Of a stretch of 64,000 nt of DNA, positions 52,977 through 63,957 are shown piece by piece (the first letter of the stretch is position 1; every line of letters begins with the position of its first letter). Origin of the DNA: Mesorhizobium sp. ES1-4 (GTDB lineage Bacteria > Pseudomonadota > Alphaproteobacteria > Rhizobiales > Rhizobiaceae); NCBI RefSeq assembly GCF_020164745.1, contig NZ_JAIUGV010000001.1, positions 62,001-126,000 on the forward strand, given 5' to 3'. The notes under the pieces are model-generated. The model was given only the letters and a program-made list of their open reading frames with translations, searched no databases and was not told the origin of the DNA. The translations under genes and the position numbers were made by a program.

Positions 52977-54152
52977 ATGGCAAAAGGTAAATTCGAGCGC
53001 ACTAAGCCTCATGTGAACATCGGCACGATTGGTCACGTTGACCATGGCAAGACGTCGCTGACGGCTGCGATCACCAAGTATTTTGGCGAATACAAGCGCT
53101 ATGACCAGATCGACGCGGCGCCGGAAGAGAAGGCGCGCGGCATCACGATCTCGACGGCTCACGTTGAGTACGAGACCGAGAACCGCCACTACGCGCATGT
53201 CGACTGCCCCGGCCACGCCGACTATGTGAAGAACATGATCACCGGCGCCGCGCAGATGGACGGCGCGATCCTGGTCGTGTCGGCCGCCGACGGCCCGATG
53301 CCGCAGACCCGCGAACACATCCTGCTTGCCCGTCAGGTCGGCGTGCCGTCGATCGTTGTGTTCCTCAACAAGGTCGACCAGGTCGACGACGCCGAACTGC
53401 TCGAACTGGTCGAGCTCGAGGTTCGCGAGTTGCTGTCGAAGAACGAATTCCCCGGCGACGACATTCCGATCGTCAAGGGCTCGGCGCTGGCGGCGCTTGA
53501 AGATTCGGACAAGAAGATCGGCGAGGACGCGATCCGCGAGCTGATGGCTCAGGTCGACGCCTACATCCCGACGCCGGTGCGTCCGCTTGACAAGCCGTTC
53601 CTGATGCCGATCGAGGACGTGTTCTCGATCTCTGGCCGCGGCACGGTCGTGACCGGCCGCGTCGAGCGCGGCGTGGTCAAGGTCGGCGAGGAGCTTGAAA
53701 TCATCGGCATCCGTCCGACGACCAAGACGACCTGCACGGGCGTTGAGATGTTCCGCAAGCTGCTCGATCAGGGCCAGGCTGGCGACAACATCGGCGCGCT
53801 GCTGCGCGGCGTCGACCGTGAAGGTGTCGAGCGCGGCCAGGTTCTGGCCAAGCCGGGCACGGTGAAGCCGCACAAGAAGTTCGTGGCCGAAGCCTACATC
53901 CTGACCAAGGACGAAGGTGGCCGTCACACGCCGTTCTTCACCAACTACCGTCCGCAGTTCTACTTCCGCACGACCGACGTGACCGGCATCGTGTCGCTGC
54001 CGGAAGGCACCGAGATGGTGATGCCTGGCGACAACATCACGGTCGATGTCGAGCTGATCGTGCCGATCGCCATGGAAGAGAAGCTGCGCTTCGCTATCCG
54101 TGAAGGCGGCCGCACCGTCGGTGCCGGCATCGTCGTCACCATCAAAGAGTAA
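52977..54152 (+). CDS. tuf: Elongation factor Tu (copy 2)
   Basis: A 391-residue EF-Tu, protein identical to copy 1 at 33145. By eye the genes differ at about twelve third-codon positions (for example GTC/GTT early in the gene and AAGGAA/AAAGAG at the end). It lies 68 bases after fusA in the conserved str operon and runs on into the S10 genes. The identity implies ongoing gene conversion or very strong constraint. Confidence 0.98.
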   Translation: MAKGKFERTKPHVNIGTIGHVDHGKTSLTAAITKYFGEYKRYDQIDAAPEEKARGITISTAHVEYETENRHYAHVDCPGHADYVKNMITGAAQMDGAILVVSAADGPMPQTREHILLARQVGVPSIVVFLNKVDQVDDAELLELVELEVRELLSKNEFPGDDIPIVKGSALAALEDSDKKIGEDAIRELMAQVDAYIPTPVRPLDKPFLMPIEDVFSISGRGTVVTGRVERGVVKVGEELEIIGIRPTTKTTCTGVEMFRKLLDQGQAGDNIGALLRGVDREGVERGQVLAKPGTVKPHKKFVAEAYILTKDEGGRHTPFFTNYRPQFYFRTTDVTGIVSLPEGTEMVMPGDNITVDVELIVPIAMEEKLRFAIREGGRTVGAGIVVTIKE

Positions 54153-54173
54153 TTTGGACTTAAACCGATCTGT

Positions 54174-54196
54174 CGCGGGCGCGGAAGTTGCCCGCG
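54174..54196 (+). other. Hairpin between tuf copy 2 and rpsJ
   Basis: CGCGGGC (54174-54180) and GCCCGCG (54190-54196) pair over 7 bp without a T-run. Possibly an RNA processing or pause element separating the str and S10 parts of the transcript. Confidence 0.45.
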
Positions 54197-54221
54197 CCGC
54201 GCCAGAACAAGGAAGTGACGC

Positions 54222-54530
54222 ATGAACGGACAGAATATCCGCATCCGCCTGAAGGCGTTTGATCACCGCGTGCTTGACGCCTCGACGAAGGAAATCGTGT
54301 CGACGGCCAAGCGCACCGGGGCAAACGTCCGCGGCCCCATTCCGCTGCCGACGCGGATCGAAAAGTTCACGGTGAACCGGTCGCCTCACGTCGACAAGAA
54401 GAGCCGCGAGCAGTTCGAGATGCGCACGCACAAGCGTCTGCTCGACATCGTCGATCCGACCCCGCAGACCGTCGATGCTTTGATGAAGCTCGATCTGGCG
54501 GCCGGTGTCGACGTCGAGATCAAGCTCTAA
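54222..54530 (+). CDS. rpsJ: 30S ribosomal protein S10 (NusE)
   Basis: A 102-residue S10, component of the 30S head that also acts as NusE in antitermination. [20 protein letters not shown] at the N-terminus and the [20 protein letters not shown] loop are typical. First gene of the S10 cluster. Confidence 0.97.
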   Translation: MNGQNIRIRLKAFDHRVLDASTKEIVSTAKRTGANVRGPIPLPTRIEKFTVNRSPHVDKKSREQFEMRTHKRLLDIVDPTPQTVDALMKLDLAAGVDVEIKL

Positions 54531-54591
54531 GGGAATGAGAGCGCGGTAAGGGGCGGTGCCCCTGGCCCGGAACTCTAAAGGAATTGAACCG

Positions 54592-55305
54592 ATGCGTTCA
54601 GGTGTGATTGCAAAGAAGGTGGGAATGACCCGCATCTACAACGATGCCGGGGAACATGTTCCCGTCACCGTTCTCCAGATGGAGAACTGCCAGGTCGTGG
54701 CACAGCGCACGCAGGAGAAGAATGGCTATACCGCCGTTCAGCTCGGCGTTGGCCTGGCCAAGGTGAAGAACACGTCGAAGGCGATGCGCGGCCATTTCGC
54801 GACCGCTTCCGTCGAGCCGAAGGCGAAGCTCGCCGAATTCCGCGTCTCCGCCGACAATTTGATCGACGTCGGCGCCGAGATCACCGTCGAGCACTTTGTC
54901 GCCGGCCAGAAGGTCGACGTCACCGGCACGACGATCGGCAAGGGTTTCCAGGGCGTCATCAAGCGCCACCACATGGGTGGTGGCCGCGCGACCCATGGTA
55001 ACTCGGTTTCGCACCGTACGCACGGCTCGACCGGCCAGCGCCAGGACCCCGGCAAGGTGTTCAAGGGCAAGAACATGGCCGGCCACATGGGCGATACCCG
55101 CGTCACCACGCAGAACGTCGAGATCGTCTCGACCGATGCCGATCGCGGCCTGATCCTGATCCGCGGAGCGGTTCCGGGGTCGAAGGGCGCCTGGATCCTG
55201 GTTCGCGATGCCGCCAAGGTCGCGCTTCCGGCCAATGCGCCGAAGCCCGCCGCGATCCGCGTCGCCACGAAGAATGAGGCTCCGGCCACAGAGGGAGCGG
55301 AATAA
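54592..55305 (+). CDS. rplC: 50S ribosomal protein L3
   Basis: A 237-residue L3 near the peptidyl transferase centre. The start at 54592 ([18 protein letters not shown]) has a TAAAGGAATTG site and fits the family; an in-frame codon further upstream is rejected. The GHQRTG-like loop appears as [19 protein letters not shown] followed by MAGHMG. Overlaps rplD by one base (TAATG). Confidence 0.97.
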   Translation: MRSGVIAKKVGMTRIYNDAGEHVPVTVLQMENCQVVAQRTQEKNGYTAVQLGVGLAKVKNTSKAMRGHFATASVEPKAKLAEFRVSADNLIDVGAEITVEHFVAGQKVDVTGTTIGKGFQGVIKRHHMGGGRATHGNSVSHRTHGSTGQRQDPGKVFKGKNMAGHMGDTRVTTQNVEIVSTDADRGLILIRGAVPGSKGAWILVRDAAKVALPANAPKPAAIRVATKNEAPATEGAE

Positions 55306-55925
55306 TGGATCTCAAGATCACAACGCTCGGCGGCAAGGACGCCGGCAAGGTGGAACTTTCCGACGGGATTTTCGGCCTTGACCCGCGCGAGGACATCCTG
55401 CAGCGCGTCGTGCGCTGGCAGCTTGCCAAGAAGCAGCAGGGCACGCACAAGGCCAAGGGCCGCGCGGAAATCGCGCGCACCGGTGCCAAGATGTACAAGC
55501 AGAAGGGTACGGGCCGCGCTCGTCACCATTCGGCACGCGCTCCGCAGTTCCGCGGCGGCGGCAAGGCTCACGGCCCGGTCGTTCGCAGCCATGAGCATGA
55601 ACTGCCCAAGAAGGTTCGTGCGCTTGGCCTCAAGCATGCTCTTTCGGCCAAGGCCAAGAGCGCGTCGATCATCATCATCGACGAGCTGAAGCTGACCGAG
55701 GCCAAGACCAAGGCGCTGATCGCGAATTTCGCGACGCTGGGCCTGACCAACGCCCTGGTGATTGGCGGCGCCGAGCTTGACCAGAACTTCAAGCTGGCGG
55801 CGACCAACATCCCCAACATCGACGTGCTGCCCATCCAGGGCATCAACGTCTACGACATTCTGCGCCGCGGCACGCTGGTCCTTTCGAAGGCCGCCGTCGA
55901 GGCTCTCGAGGAGCGCTTTAAATGA
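55305..55925 (+). CDS. rplD: 50S ribosomal protein L4
   Basis: A 206-residue L4 lining the exit tunnel; in E. coli it also represses the S10 operon. The [20 protein letters not shown] loop reaches the tunnel wall. Starts on the last base of the rplC stop and ends as ATGA with rplW, so all three are translationally coupled. Confidence 0.97.
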   Translation: MDLKITTLGGKDAGKVELSDGIFGLDPREDILQRVVRWQLAKKQQGTHKAKGRAEIARTGAKMYKQKGTGRARHHSARAPQFRGGGKAHGPVVRSHEHELPKKVRALGLKHALSAKAKSASIIIIDELKLTEAKTKALIANFATLGLTNALVIGGAELDQNFKLAATNIPNIDVLPIQGINVYDILRRGTLVLSKAAVEALEERFK

Positions 55926-56215
55926 CCGACCTTCGTCATTACGACGTGATCGTCTCGCCGGCGATCACCGAAAAGTCGACCATGGCTTCCGAGCAGAACC
56001 AGGTCGTCTTCAACGTCGCCAAGAAGGCGTCGAAGCCGGAAATCAAGGCCGCCGTCGAAGCGCTGTTCGGCGTCAAGGTGATGGCCGTGAACACGCTTGT
56101 CCGCAAGGGCAAGATCAAGCGCTTCCGCGGCACGATCGGCCGCCAGAGCGACGTCAAGAAGGCGATCGTGACGCTGGCCGACGGCCAGTCGATCGACGTC
56201 GCGACGGGTCTCTGA
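55922..56215 (+). CDS. rplW: 50S ribosomal protein L23
   Basis: A 97-residue L23 at the exit port, docking site for trigger factor and SRP. It begins [17 protein letters not shown] and ends with [18 protein letters not shown]. Four-base overlap with rplD. Confidence 0.97.
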   Translation: MTDLRHYDVIVSPAITEKSTMASEQNQVVFNVAKKASKPEIKAAVEALFGVKVMAVNTLVRKGKIKRFRGTIGRQSDVKKAIVTLADGQSIDVATGL

Positions 56216-56237
56216 GCTAGGCCGCGAGGACAGGACA

Positions 56238-57071
56238 ATGGCACTTAAGAAATTCAACCCGGTAACGCCGAGCACCCGCCAGCTGGTCATCGTCGACCGC
56301 TCGGGCCTCTACAAGGGCAAGCCCGTAAAGGGCCTGACCGAAGGCCTGACCAAGTCGGGCGGCCGCAACAACTACGGCCGCATCACGGCCCGCTTCATCG
56401 GTGGCGGTCACAAGCGTTCGTACCGCATCATCGACTTCAAGCGCCGCAAGTTCGACGTCGTCGGCACGGTCGAGCGCATTGAATACGATCCGAACCGCAC
56501 CGCCTTCATCGCGCTGATCAAGTACGACGACGGCGAGCTGTCCTACATCATCGCCCCGCAGCGTCTTGCCGCCGGCGACAAGATCGTGGCTGGCGAAGCC
56601 GTCGACGTGAAGCCGGGCAACGCGATGCCGCTGGCCTCGATGCCGGTCGGCACGATCGTCCACAACATCGAGCTGAAGCCGGGCAAGGGCGGCCAGGTCG
56701 CCCGTTCGGCCGGCGGTTACGCCCAGCTCGTCGGTCGCGACCAGGGCATGGCGATCCTGCGCCTCAATTCGGGCGAGCAGCGCGTCGTTCACGGTTCCTG
56801 CATGGCCACCGTCGGCGCCGTGTCGAACCCCGACCACGGCAACATCAATGACGGCAAGGCCGGCCGCACGGTTTGGCGTGGCAAGCGTCCGCACAATCGC
56901 GGCGTGACCATGAACCCGGTCGACCATCCGCATGGCGGTGGTGAAGGCCGCACCTCCGGTGGCCGTCATCCGGTCAGCCCGTGGGGCAAGCCGACCAAGG
57001 GCAAGAAGACGCGGTCCAACAAGGCGACCGACAAGTTCATCCTGCGCTCGCGCCATCAGCGCAAGAGCTAA
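56238..57071 (+). CDS. rplB: 50S ribosomal protein L2
   Basis: A 277-residue L2 needed for subunit joining and peptidyl transfer. [20 protein letters not shown] at the N-terminus, and [20 protein letters not shown] motif (here [20 protein letters not shown]) with the conserved histidine, then [16 protein letters not shown]. Complete. Confidence 0.97.
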   Translation: MALKKFNPVTPSTRQLVIVDRSGLYKGKPVKGLTEGLTKSGGRNNYGRITARFIGGGHKRSYRIIDFKRRKFDVVGTVERIEYDPNRTAFIALIKYDDGELSYIIAPQRLAAGDKIVAGEAVDVKPGNAMPLASMPVGTIVHNIELKPGKGGQVARSAGGYAQLVGRDQGMAILRLNSGEQRVVHGSCMATVGAVSNPDHGNINDGKAGRTVWRGKRPHNRGVTMNPVDHPHGGGEGRTSGGRHPVSPWGKPTKGKKTRSNKATDKFILRSRHQRKS

Positions 57072-57087
57072 GAAGAGGTAACGCCAA

Positions 57088-57366
57088 GTGACTCGTTCTA
57101 TTTGGAAAGGCCCCTTCATCGACGGCTACCTTCTCAAGAAGGTGGACAAGGTTCGTGAAGGTGGTCGCAATGAGGTGATCAAGATGTGGAGCCGTCGCTC
57201 CACCATCCTGCCGCAGTTCGTCGGTCTCACCTTCGGTGTCTACAACGGCCAGAAGCACGTTCCCGTTTCGGTGAACGAGGACATGGTCGGTCATAAGTTC
57301 GGTGAATTCGCTCCGACGCGGACCTACTACGGTCACGGCGCGGATAAGAAGGCGAAGAGGAAATAA
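57088..57366 (+). CDS. rpsS: 30S ribosomal protein S19
   Basis: A 92-residue S19 of the 30S head. It uses a GTG start at 57088 after an AGAGGTAACG site. [18 protein letters not shown] and the [19 protein letters not shown]-terminal segment are standard. rplV starts three bases later. Confidence 0.96.
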   Translation: MTRSIWKGPFIDGYLLKKVDKVREGGRNEVIKMWSRRSTILPQFVGLTFGVYNGQKHVPVSVNEDMVGHKFGEFAPTRTYYGHGADKKAKRK

Positions 57367-57368
57367 TC

Positions 57369-57758
57369 ATGGGCAAGGCCAAAGCTCCGCGCAGGCTTGC
57401 TGACAACGAAGCGCGCGCCGTTCTGCGCACGATCCGTATCAGCCCGCAGAAGCTGAACCTGGTTGCCGCGCTGATCCGCGGCAAGAAGGTCGCGACAGCG
57501 CTTTCCGACCTCGAATTCTCGGCCAAGCGGATTTCCGGCACGGTCAAGAAGACGCTGGAATCGGCGATCGCGAACGCGGAAAACAACCACGACCTCGATG
57601 TCGATGCGCTGGTGGTGGCGGAAGCCTATGTCGGCAAGTCGATCGTCATGAAGCGGTTCCACGCCCGTGGCCGCGGTCGCGCCAGCCGCATCGAGAAGCC
57701 GTTCTCGCACCTCACGATCGTCGTTCGTGAAGTCGAAGAAAAAGGGGAGGCCGCATAA
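57369..57758 (+). CDS. rplV: 50S ribosomal protein L22
   Basis: A 129-residue L22, whose beta hairpin lines the exit tunnel near the macrolide site. [19 protein letters not shown] is the hairpin region. It ends as TAATG on the rpsC start, implying coupling. Confidence 0.97.
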   Translation: MGKAKAPRRLADNEARAVLRTIRISPQKLNLVAALIRGKKVATALSDLEFSAKRISGTVKKTLESAIANAENNHDLDVDALVVAEAYVGKSIVMKRFHARGRGRASRIEKPFSHLTIVVREVEEKGEAA

Positions 57759-58486
57759 TGGGCCAGAAAGTCAATCCGATCGGTCTTCGCCTCGGCATCA
57801 ACCGCACCTGGGATTCGCGCTGGTTCGCGAACACCGGCGAATACGGCAAGCTGCTGCATGAGGACATCAAGATCCGCAAGTATCTCGAGAAGGAGCTGAA
57901 GCAGGCCGCCATCTCGAAGGTCGTGATCGAGCGCCCGCACAAGAAGTGCCGCGTCACCATCCATGCCGCGCGCCCGGGTCTGATCATCGGCAAGAAGGGC
58001 GCCGACATCGAGAAGCTTCGCAAGAAGCTGATGGAGATGACGAAGTCCGAGACGCACCTCAACATCGTCGAAGTGCGCAAGCCGGAAATCGACGCGACGC
58101 TGGTCGCCCAGTCGATCGCCCAGCAGCTCGAGCGCCGCATCGCTTTCCGCCGCGCCATGAAGCGCGCCGTGCAGTCGGCGATGCGTCTCGGTGCCGAAGG
58201 CATCCGCATCAACTGCTCGGGCCGTCTCGGCGGCGCCGAAATCGCGCGCATGGAATGGTATCGCGAAGGCCGCGTGCCGCTGCACACGCTGCGCGCCGAC
58301 GTCGACTACGGCACGGCTGAGGCGAATACGGCTTACGGCATCTGCGGCGTCAAGGTCTGGGTGTTCAAGGGCGAGATCCTCGAGCACGACCCGATGGCTT
58401 CGGAGCGTCGCGCCACCGAGGGTGATCATTCGCACGGCGGCGGTGGTGGCGAGCGCGAACGCGGTCGTCGTCGCGAGAACGCCTGA
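57758..58486 (+). CDS. rpsC: 30S ribosomal protein S3
   Basis: A 242-residue S3 at the mRNA entry. It has a KH domain with [15 protein letters not shown] and a C-terminal domain with [20 protein letters not shown]. The C-terminal tail is extended and rich in His, Gly and Arg ([20 protein letters not shown]), as in other rhizobia. Confidence 0.97.
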   Translation: MGQKVNPIGLRLGINRTWDSRWFANTGEYGKLLHEDIKIRKYLEKELKQAAISKVVIERPHKKCRVTIHAARPGLIIGKKGADIEKLRKKLMEMTKSETHLNIVEVRKPEIDATLVAQSIAQQLERRIAFRRAMKRAVQSAMRLGAEGIRINCSGRLGGAEIARMEWYREGRVPLHTLRADVDYGTAEANTAYGICGVKVWVFKGEILEHDPMASERRATEGDHSHGGGGGERERGRRRENA

Positions 58487-58513
58487 GACATTTAGGAATT
58501 TGGAGTTAGAACG

Positions 58514-58927
58514 ATGCTGCAGCCAAAGCGCACAAAGTTCCGTAAGCAGTTCAAGGGCCGTATCCATGGGACCGCAAAGGGCGGCACCAACCTGGATTTC
58601 GGTGGTTTTGGGCTGAAGGCGCTTGAGCCGAACCGCGTCACAGCGCGTGAGATCGAGGCGGCCCGCCGCGCGATCACCCGCGAGATGAAGCGCGCCGGCC
58701 GCGTCTGGATCCGTATTTTCCCGGATCTGCCGGTCACGTCGAAGCCGACCGAAGTCCGCATGGGTAAGGGCAAGGGCGCGGTCGACTACTGGGCGGCGCG
58801 CGTCAAGCCGGGCCGCATCATGTTCGAGATCGACGGCGTCAGTGAAGAAACCGCCCGTGAGGCTCTGCGTCTCGGCGCGGCCAAGCTCTCGGTCAGGACG
58901 CGCTTCGTACAGCGCATCGCAGAATAA
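58514..58927 (+). CDS. rplP: 50S ribosomal protein L16
   Basis: A 137-residue L16 near the A site. It begins [20 protein letters not shown] and carries [20 protein letters not shown]; the Arg hydroxylation-site region in E. coli corresponds to the latter. Complete. Confidence 0.97.
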   Translation: MLQPKRTKFRKQFKGRIHGTAKGGTNLDFGGFGLKALEPNRVTAREIEAARRAITREMKRAGRVWIRIFPDLPVTSKPTEVRMGKGKGAVDYWAARVKPGRIMFEIDGVSEETAREALRLGAAKLSVRTRFVQRIAE

Positions 58928-58941
58928 GGACGGGCTGAATC

Positions 58942-59142
58942 ATGAAAGCCGAAGACATCCGGACCAAGACCCAGGACCAGCTGACCGACGACCTGGCCAG
59001 CCTGAAGAAGGAGCAGTTCAACCTGCGCTTCCAGAAGGCCACCGGTCAGCTCGAGAAGACCGCGCGCGTGAAGCAGGTCCGCAAGGACATCGCGCGCATC
59101 AAGACCATCGCTGCGGAAAAAGCCGCGGCCAAGAAGGGTTAA
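58942..59142 (+). CDS. rpmC: 50S ribosomal protein L29
   Basis: A 66-residue two-helix protein beside L23 at the exit port. [20 protein letters not shown] and the [15 protein letters not shown] motif are diagnostic. rpsQ follows after four bases. Confidence 0.96.
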   Translation: MKAEDIRTKTQDQLTDDLASLKKEQFNLRFQKATGQLEKTARVKQVRKDIARIKTIAAEKAAAKKG

Positions 59143-59146
59143 GACC

Positions 59147-59386
59147 ATGCCAAAGCGCATTCTGCAGGGCACCGTCGTCAGCGACAAGAACGAGAAGACG
59201 GTCGTCGTCAAGGTCGAACGGCGCTTCACGCATCCCGTGATGAAGAAGACCGTGCGCATGACCAAGAAGTACAAGGCGCACGACGAGAACAACGCCCACA
59301 AGGTCGGCGATCAGGTGTTCATCCAGGAATCGAAGCCGATTTCCAAGGACAAGCGCTGGATCGTCGTGTCCTCGGACCAAGCCTGA
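59147..59386 (+). CDS. rpsQ: 30S ribosomal protein S17
   Basis: A 79-residue OB-fold protein binding the 5' domain of 16S r[23 protein letters not shown] and [18 protein letters not shown] are typical. An 84-base gap precedes rplN. Confidence 0.96.
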   Translation: MPKRILQGTVVSDKNEKTVVVKVERRFTHPVMKKTVRMTKKYKAHDENNAHKVGDQVFIQESKPISKDKRWIVVSSDQA

Positions 59387-59470
59387 CCTCTGGGCGTAAA
59401 CAACGAATTTTGGACAGACCGGGGAGGGGCTTCGAGCCCGTCCCGTTAGAAAAGAAGAAGGCGGCCAGTC

Positions 59471-59839
59471 ATGATTCAGATGCAAACAAACCTCGACGTG
59501 GCGGACAATTCCGGCGCGCGTCGTGTCATGTGCATCAAGGTGCTGGGCGGCTCGAAGCGGAAATACGCTTCCGTGGGCGACATCATCGTGGTGTCGATCA
59601 AGGAAGCCATTCCGCGCGGCCGCGTTAAGAAGGGCGATGTGATGAAGGCGGTCGTGGTTCGCACGGCCAAGGACATCCGCCGCCCGGACGGCAGCGTGAT
59701 CCGTTTCGACAAGAACGCGGCCGTTCTCGTCGACAACAAGAAAGAGCCGATCGGCACGCGTATCTTTGGACCGGTTCCGCGCGAACTCCGCGCCAAGAAC
59801 CACATGAAGATCATCTCGCTCGCGCCAGAAGTGCTGTAA
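59471..59839 (+). CDS. rplN: 50S ribosomal protein L14
   Basis: A 122-residue L14 at the subunit interface. [20 protein letters not shown] and [18 protein letters not shown] are family signatures; ends LAPEVL. Confidence 0.97.
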   Translation: MIQMQTNLDVADNSGARRVMCIKVLGGSKRKYASVGDIIVVSIKEAIPRGRVKKGDVMKAVVVRTAKDIRRPDGSVIRFDKNAAVLVDNKKEPIGTRIFGPVPRELRAKNHMKIISLAPEVL

Positions 59840-59851
59840 GGAGCCGGACCA

Positions 59852-60166
59852 ATGCAGAAGATCAGAAAAGGCGACAAGGTCGTCGTGCTCGCCGGCAAGG
59901 ACAAGGGCCGTACCGGCGAAGTCCTTTCGGTGCAGCCGAAGGATGACACCGCGCTGGTGCGCGGCGTCAACATGATCCGTCGTCACCAGAAGCAGACCCA
60001 GTCCCAAGAGGGCGGGATCATCACCAAGGAAGCGCCGATCAACCTGTCGAACATCGCGCTGGCCGACCCCAAGGATGGCAAGCCGACCCGCGTCGGCTTC
60101 ATCTTCCAGAAGGACGGCAAGAAAGTGCGTGTCGCCAAGCGCTCGGGAGAAGTCATCAATGGCTAA
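59852..60166 (+). CDS. rplX: 50S ribosomal protein L24
   Basis: A 104-residue KOW-domain assembly initiator. [20 protein letters not shown] at residues 4-23. Its end overlaps the rplE start by eight bases. Confidence 0.97.
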   Translation: MQKIRKGDKVVVLAGKDKGRTGEVLSVQPKDDTALVRGVNMIRRHQKQTQSQEGGIITKEAPINLSNIALADPKDGKPTRVGFIFQKDGKKVRVAKRSGEVING

Positions 60167-60737
60167 GGCTGAAACCAAGCAGGCGGCTGCCACCAACGTG
60201 CCGCGTCTCAAGAAGGTCTACAACGAGACCATCCGCAAGGCGCTGCAGGAGCAGTTCGGCTACAACAACGACATGCAGGTTCCGCGCCTCGACAAGATCG
60301 TGCTGAACATGGGCGTCGGCGAAGCGACCGCCGATTCCAAGAAGCCTTCGGTTGCCGCCGAGGACCTGGCGATGATCGCCGGCCAGAAGGCCGTCGTCAC
60401 CCGCGCCCGCAATTCGATCGCGGGCTTCAAGGTTCGCGAGAACATGCCGATCGGCGCCAAGGTCACGCTGCGCAAGGAACGCATGTACGAGTTCCTCGAC
60501 CGCCTCGTGAACATCGCGCTGCCGCGCGTCCGCGACTTCCGCGGATTGAACCCGAAGAGCTTTGACGGCCGTGGCAACTACGCCATGGGTATCAAGGAAC
60601 ACATCGTGTTCCCGGAGATCAACTACGACAAGGTTGATCAGGTCTGGGGCATGGACGTCATCGTTTGTACGACGGCGAAGACGGACGATGAAGCCAGGGC
60701 GTTGCTCAAGGCTTTCAACTTCCCCTTCCGCCAGTAA
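60159..60737 (+). CDS. rplE: 50S ribosomal protein L5
   Basis: A 192-residue L5 that binds 5S rRNA. The start at 60159 ([13 protein letters not shown]) is chosen over an earlier in-frame ATG and overlaps rplX by 8 bases. [16 protein letters not shown] and [20 protein letters not shown] are hallmarks; ends AFNFPFRQ. Confidence 0.97.
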   Translation: MAKAETKQAAATNVPRLKKVYNETIRKALQEQFGYNNDMQVPRLDKIVLNMGVGEATADSKKPSVAAEDLAMIAGQKAVVTRARNSIAGFKVRENMPIGAKVTLRKERMYEFLDRLVNIALPRVRDFRGLNPKSFDGRGNYAMGIKEHIVFPEINYDKVDQVWGMDVIVCTTAKTDDEARALLKAFNFPFRQ

Positions 60738-60763
60738 CGGCAGCGAGAAAAGGAAAATCTGAA

Positions 60764-61069
60764 ATGGCAAAGACCAGCTCAGTCGAGAAGAACAACAGGC
60801 GCCGCAAGCTTGCCGACCAGTACGGCCCCAAGCGCGCAGCCCTGAAGGCGATCATCATGGATCAGTCCAAGCCGATGGAGGAGCGCTTCCGCGCTCAGCT
60901 CAAGCTTGCTGCCCTGCCGCGCAACTCGGCCAAGATCCGCATCCGCAACCGCTGCGAAGTGACCGGCCGCCCGCGTGCCTACTATCGCAAGCTCAAAGTA
61001 TCGCGCATCGCGCTTCGGGATCTCGGTAATAACGGCCAGATTCCGGGCCTGGTCAAGTCGAGCTGGTAA
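60764..61069 (+). CDS. rpsN: 30S ribosomal protein S14 (zinc-free form)
   Basis: A 101-residue long-form S14. It lacks the CxxC pairs of zinc-binding S14 (a single Cys, in [15 protein letters not shown]), so it needs no zinc. It ends IPGLVKSSW, the invariant tail. Confidence 0.97.
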   Translation: MAKTSSVEKNNRRRKLADQYGPKRAALKAIIMDQSKPMEERFRAQLKLAALPRNSAKIRIRNRCEVTGRPRAYYRKLKVSRIALRDLGNNGQIPGLVKSSW

Positions 61070-61081
61070 GGAGGACATAAC

Positions 61082-61480
61082 ATGTCATTGAGCGATCCTC
61101 TCGGCGATATGCTGACCCGCATCCGCAACGCTTACGGCCGCAAGAAGTCGAGCGTTTCGACCCCGGCCTCGCGTCTGCGCACCCGCGTCCTCGACGTGCT
61201 GAAGGCTGAAGGCTATATCCGCGACTACAGCCAGACCGACTTCGACAACGGCAAGTCCGAAATCGAAATCGAGCTGAAGTATTTCGACGGTGCTCCGGTG
61301 GTGCGCGAAATCGCCCGCGTTTCGAAGCCCGGCCGCCGCGTTTACGTTTCGGCCAAGTCGATCCCGCACGTCGCCAACGGCCTCGGCATCGCCATCCTTT
61401 CGACACCGAAGGGCGTGATGGCCGACCACGAAGCACGCGAGCAGAACGTCGGCGGCGAGATCCTCTGCCAGATCTTCTGA
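61082..61480 (+). CDS. rpsH: 30S ribosomal protein S8
   Basis: A 132-residue S8 that binds the central domain of 16S rRNA and, in E. coli, its own operon m[23 protein letters not shown], and the [20 protein letters not shown] block near the C-terminus, are diagnostic. Confidence 0.97.
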   Translation: MSLSDPLGDMLTRIRNAYGRKKSSVSTPASRLRTRVLDVLKAEGYIRDYSQTDFDNGKSEIEIELKYFDGAPVVREIARVSKPGRRVYVSAKSIPHVANGLGIAILSTPKGVMADHEAREQNVGGEILCQIF

Positions 61481-61568
61481 TCTGACAGACCACCGCGAAT
61501 TGGAATCCGGTCTTCGGATCGTTCCGAAGACAGAGACCTGAAACAAGAGAAGTGACGAGGACAACAAA

Positions 61569-62102
61569 ATGTCTCGTATTGGAAAGAAACCCGTTTCGCT
61601 GCCGCAGGGCGTGACCGCGACCGTCAACGGCCAGACCGTGACGGCGAAAGGCCCCAAGGGCGAGCTGAAGTTCGTGGTGAACGACGAAGTGCTGGTCAAG
61701 ATGGAAGGCAGCGAGATCGCTGTCCAGCCGCGCGACCAGACCAAGACCGCCCGCTCCAAGTGGGGCATGTCGCGCACGCAGATCGTCAACATCCTGCAGG
61801 GCGTCAAGGACGGCTTCGAGAAGAAGCTCGAGATCACCGGCGTTGGCTATCGCGCTGCCTTGCAGGGCAAGAACCTGCAGCTGGCCCTTGGCTTCAGCCA
61901 CGATGTCGTCTACGAGACGCCGGCCGGCATCACGATCACCGTGCCGAAGCCGACCGAAATCACCGTGGCCGGCATCGACAAGCAGCAGGTCGGCCAGGTT
62001 GCCGCGGAGATCCGCGAATACCGCGGTCCCGAGCCTTACAAGGGCAAGGGTGTCCGTTACGCTGGCGAGAAGATCGTCCGCAAGGAAGGCAAGAAGAAGT
62101 AA
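61569..62102 (+). CDS. rplF: 50S ribosomal protein L6
   Basis: A 177-residue L6 near the sarcin-ricin loop. [20 protein letters not shown] and the C-terminal [20 protein letters not shown] are typical. Confidence 0.97.
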   Translation: MSRIGKKPVSLPQGVTATVNGQTVTAKGPKGELKFVVNDEVLVKMEGSEIAVQPRDQTKTARSKWGMSRTQIVNILQGVKDGFEKKLEITGVGYRAALQGKNLQLALGFSHDVVYETPAGITITVPKPTEITVAGIDKQQVGQVAAEIREYRGPEPYKGKGVRYAGEKIVRKEGKKK

Positions 62103-62239
62103 TCGGCTGGGCCTTGAAAAGTCGCGGACTTTTCGGACAGGACCAAGCCACGGAAGTGTAACGCCGCGGGGAGCGGTCGCGGGAGGCGCTTCGCCTACCG
62201 CACATGGCGGCCCCCGATTTTGAAGGCAAGGAAGACATC

Positions 62240-62599
62240 ATGGGTACTAAGGAAGCCATCCAGCGCCGCGCGCAACGCGTCCGCCGCCAGATCAAGAAGG
62301 TCGCCGGCGAACGTCCGCGTCTTTCGGTGCACCGCACGTCGAAGAACATCTATGTCCAGGTGATCGACGACGCCAAGGGCCACACCATCGCTGCCGCCTC
62401 GACGCTTGAGAAGGACCTCAAGGGTTCGCTCAAGACCGGCGCCGACACCGCGGCCGCTGCCGCGATCGGCAAGCTGATCGCCGAGCGCGCTACCAAGGCC
62501 GGCGTCAAGGAAGTTGTGTTCGACCGTGGCCCGTACATCTATCACGGCCGCGTCAAGGCACTGGCCGAGGCTGCCCGCGAAGGCGGCCTCAGCTTCTGA
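62240..62599 (+). CDS. rplR: 50S ribosomal protein L18
   Basis: A 119-residue 5S rRNA-binding protein. The start at 62240 ([20 protein letters not shown]) gives the family length. [20 protein letters not shown] and the [20 protein letters not shown] end are conserved. Confidence 0.97.
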   Translation: MGTKEAIQRRAQRVRRQIKKVAGERPRLSVHRTSKNIYVQVIDDAKGHTIAAASTLEKDLKGSLKTGADTAAAAAIGKLIAERATKAGVKEVVFDRGPYIYHGRVKALAEAAREGGLSF

Positions 62600-62675
62600 T
62601 TTTTCGCCGTCGGCGACCCAAAGTGGCGCCGGCAATCAGCAACCCGTGCTTCCGGAAAAGAACAAGGAACAGGAT

Positions 62676-63239
62676 ATGGCACAGGAACGTAGGGAAGGCG
62701 GCCGCGGCCGCGAGCGTGAAGAGCGCGACGACGGCATGGTGGACAAGCTCGTCCACATCAATCGCGTCGCCAAGGTCGTCAAGGGTGGCCGCCGCTTCGG
62801 CTTTGCCGCACTCGTCGTCGTCGGCGACCAGAAGGGCCGCGTCGGCTTCGGCCACGGCAAGGCGCGCGAAGTGCCGGAAGCCATCCGCAAGGCAACCGAA
62901 TCGGCCAAGCGCGACATGATCTTCGTGCCGCTGCGCTCGGGCCGCACGCTGCACCACGACGTCGAAGGACGCTGGGGCGCGGGCCGCGTGCTGCTGCGCG
63001 CCGCCAAGCAGGGTACCGGCATCATCGCCGGCGGCCCGATGCGCGCCGTCTTCGAGACGCTCGGCATGCATGACGTGGTCGCCAAGTCGATGGGTTCGTC
63101 GAATCCATACAACATGGTTCGCGCCACCTTCGACGCGCTGAAGAGCCAGATGCATCCCAAGGATGTGGCAGCCGCGCGCGGCATCAAGTATTCGACCCTT
63201 CAGGCCCGCCGCGGCACCGCCGTCGCGGCTGAAGAATAG
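62676..63239 (+). CDS. rpsE: 30S ribosomal protein S5
   Basis: A 187-residue S5 at the mRNA entry and decoding-fidelity interface. The start at 62676 ([15 protein letters not shown]) has an AGGAACAGGAT site. [20 protein letters not shown] and [16 protein letters not shown] are signatures. The N-terminal Arg/Glu-rich extension is usual in rhizobia. Confidence 0.97.
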   Translation: MAQERREGGRGREREERDDGMVDKLVHINRVAKVVKGGRRFGFAALVVVGDQKGRVGFGHGKAREVPEAIRKATESAKRDMIFVPLRSGRTLHHDVEGRWGAGRVLLRAAKQGTGIIAGGPMRAVFETLGMHDVVAKSMGSSNPYNMVRATFDALKSQMHPKDVAAARGIKYSTLQARRGTAVAAEE

Positions 63240-63263
63240 TCGATCTGACCAGGGATTGTGACC

Positions 63264-63461
63264 ATGGCCAAGAAAGCAACCAAGACCATCACCGTTGAGC
63301 AGATCGGCTCGCCGATCCGCCGCCCGAAGGAACAGCGCGCGACGCTGGTCGGCCTCGGCCTCAACAAGATGCACAAGCAGCGCACGCTGGAAGATACGCC
63401 CTCAGTGCGCGGCATGATCGCCGCCGTCCAGCATCTCGTCCGCGTCGTGGACGAGGGCTGA
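63264..63461 (+). CDS. rpmD: 50S ribosomal protein L30
   Basis: A 65-residue L30. The start at 63264 is the second of two close in-frame ATGs (the other at 63258) and gives [40 protein letters not shown] is the family motif. Confidence 0.95.
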   Translation: MAKKATKTITVEQIGSPIRRPKEQRATLVGLGLNKMHKQRTLEDTPSVRGMIAAVQHLVRVVDEG

Positions 63462-63483
63462 GCCAAAGCGCAGGAGAAGCAAG

Positions 63484-63957
63484 ATGAAACTCAACGATCT
63501 GCGTGACAAGGACGGCGCGACGCACTCCAAGAAGCGTCTCGGCCGCGGTATCGGCTCCGGTTCGGGCAAGACTGCCGGTCGCGGCGTCAAGGGCCAGAAG
63601 GCGCGTTCCGGCGTTGCCGTCAACGGCTTCGAGGGTGGCCAGATGCCGCTCTACCGGCGCCTGCCGAAGCGTGGCTTCAACAACATCTTCGCCAAGAGCT
63701 TCGTTGTCGTCTCGCTGGCCCGCATCCAGGAGGCCGTCGATGCCAAGAAGCTTGACGTCAAGGCGACCGTGACCGCCGAGGCGCTTGTCGCCGCCGGCGT
63801 CATCCGTCGCGTCAAGGATGGCGTGCGCGTGCTGTCGGACGGCGAACTCAAGGCCAAGCTTGCCTTCGACGTCGCCGGCGCCTCCAAGGCCGCGATCGAG
63901 AAGATCGAAAAGGCCGGCGGTTCGGTCAAGCTGCCGGAAAAGGCAGCTGCCGAGTAA
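63484..63957 (+). CDS. rplO: 50S ribosomal protein L15
   Basis: A 157-residue L15, late assembly protein. [20 protein letters not shown] and [17 protein letters not shown] are diagnostic. It is the last complete gene; secY normally follows, and the remaining 43 bases are too short to show it. Confidence 0.97.
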   Translation: MKLNDLRDKDGATHSKKRLGRGIGSGSGKTAGRGVKGQKARSGVAVNGFEGGQMPLYRRLPKRGFNNIFAKSFVVVSLARIQEAVDAKKLDVKATVTAEALVAAGVIRRVKDGVRVLSDGELKAKLAFDVAGASKAAIEKIEKAGGSVKLPEKAAAE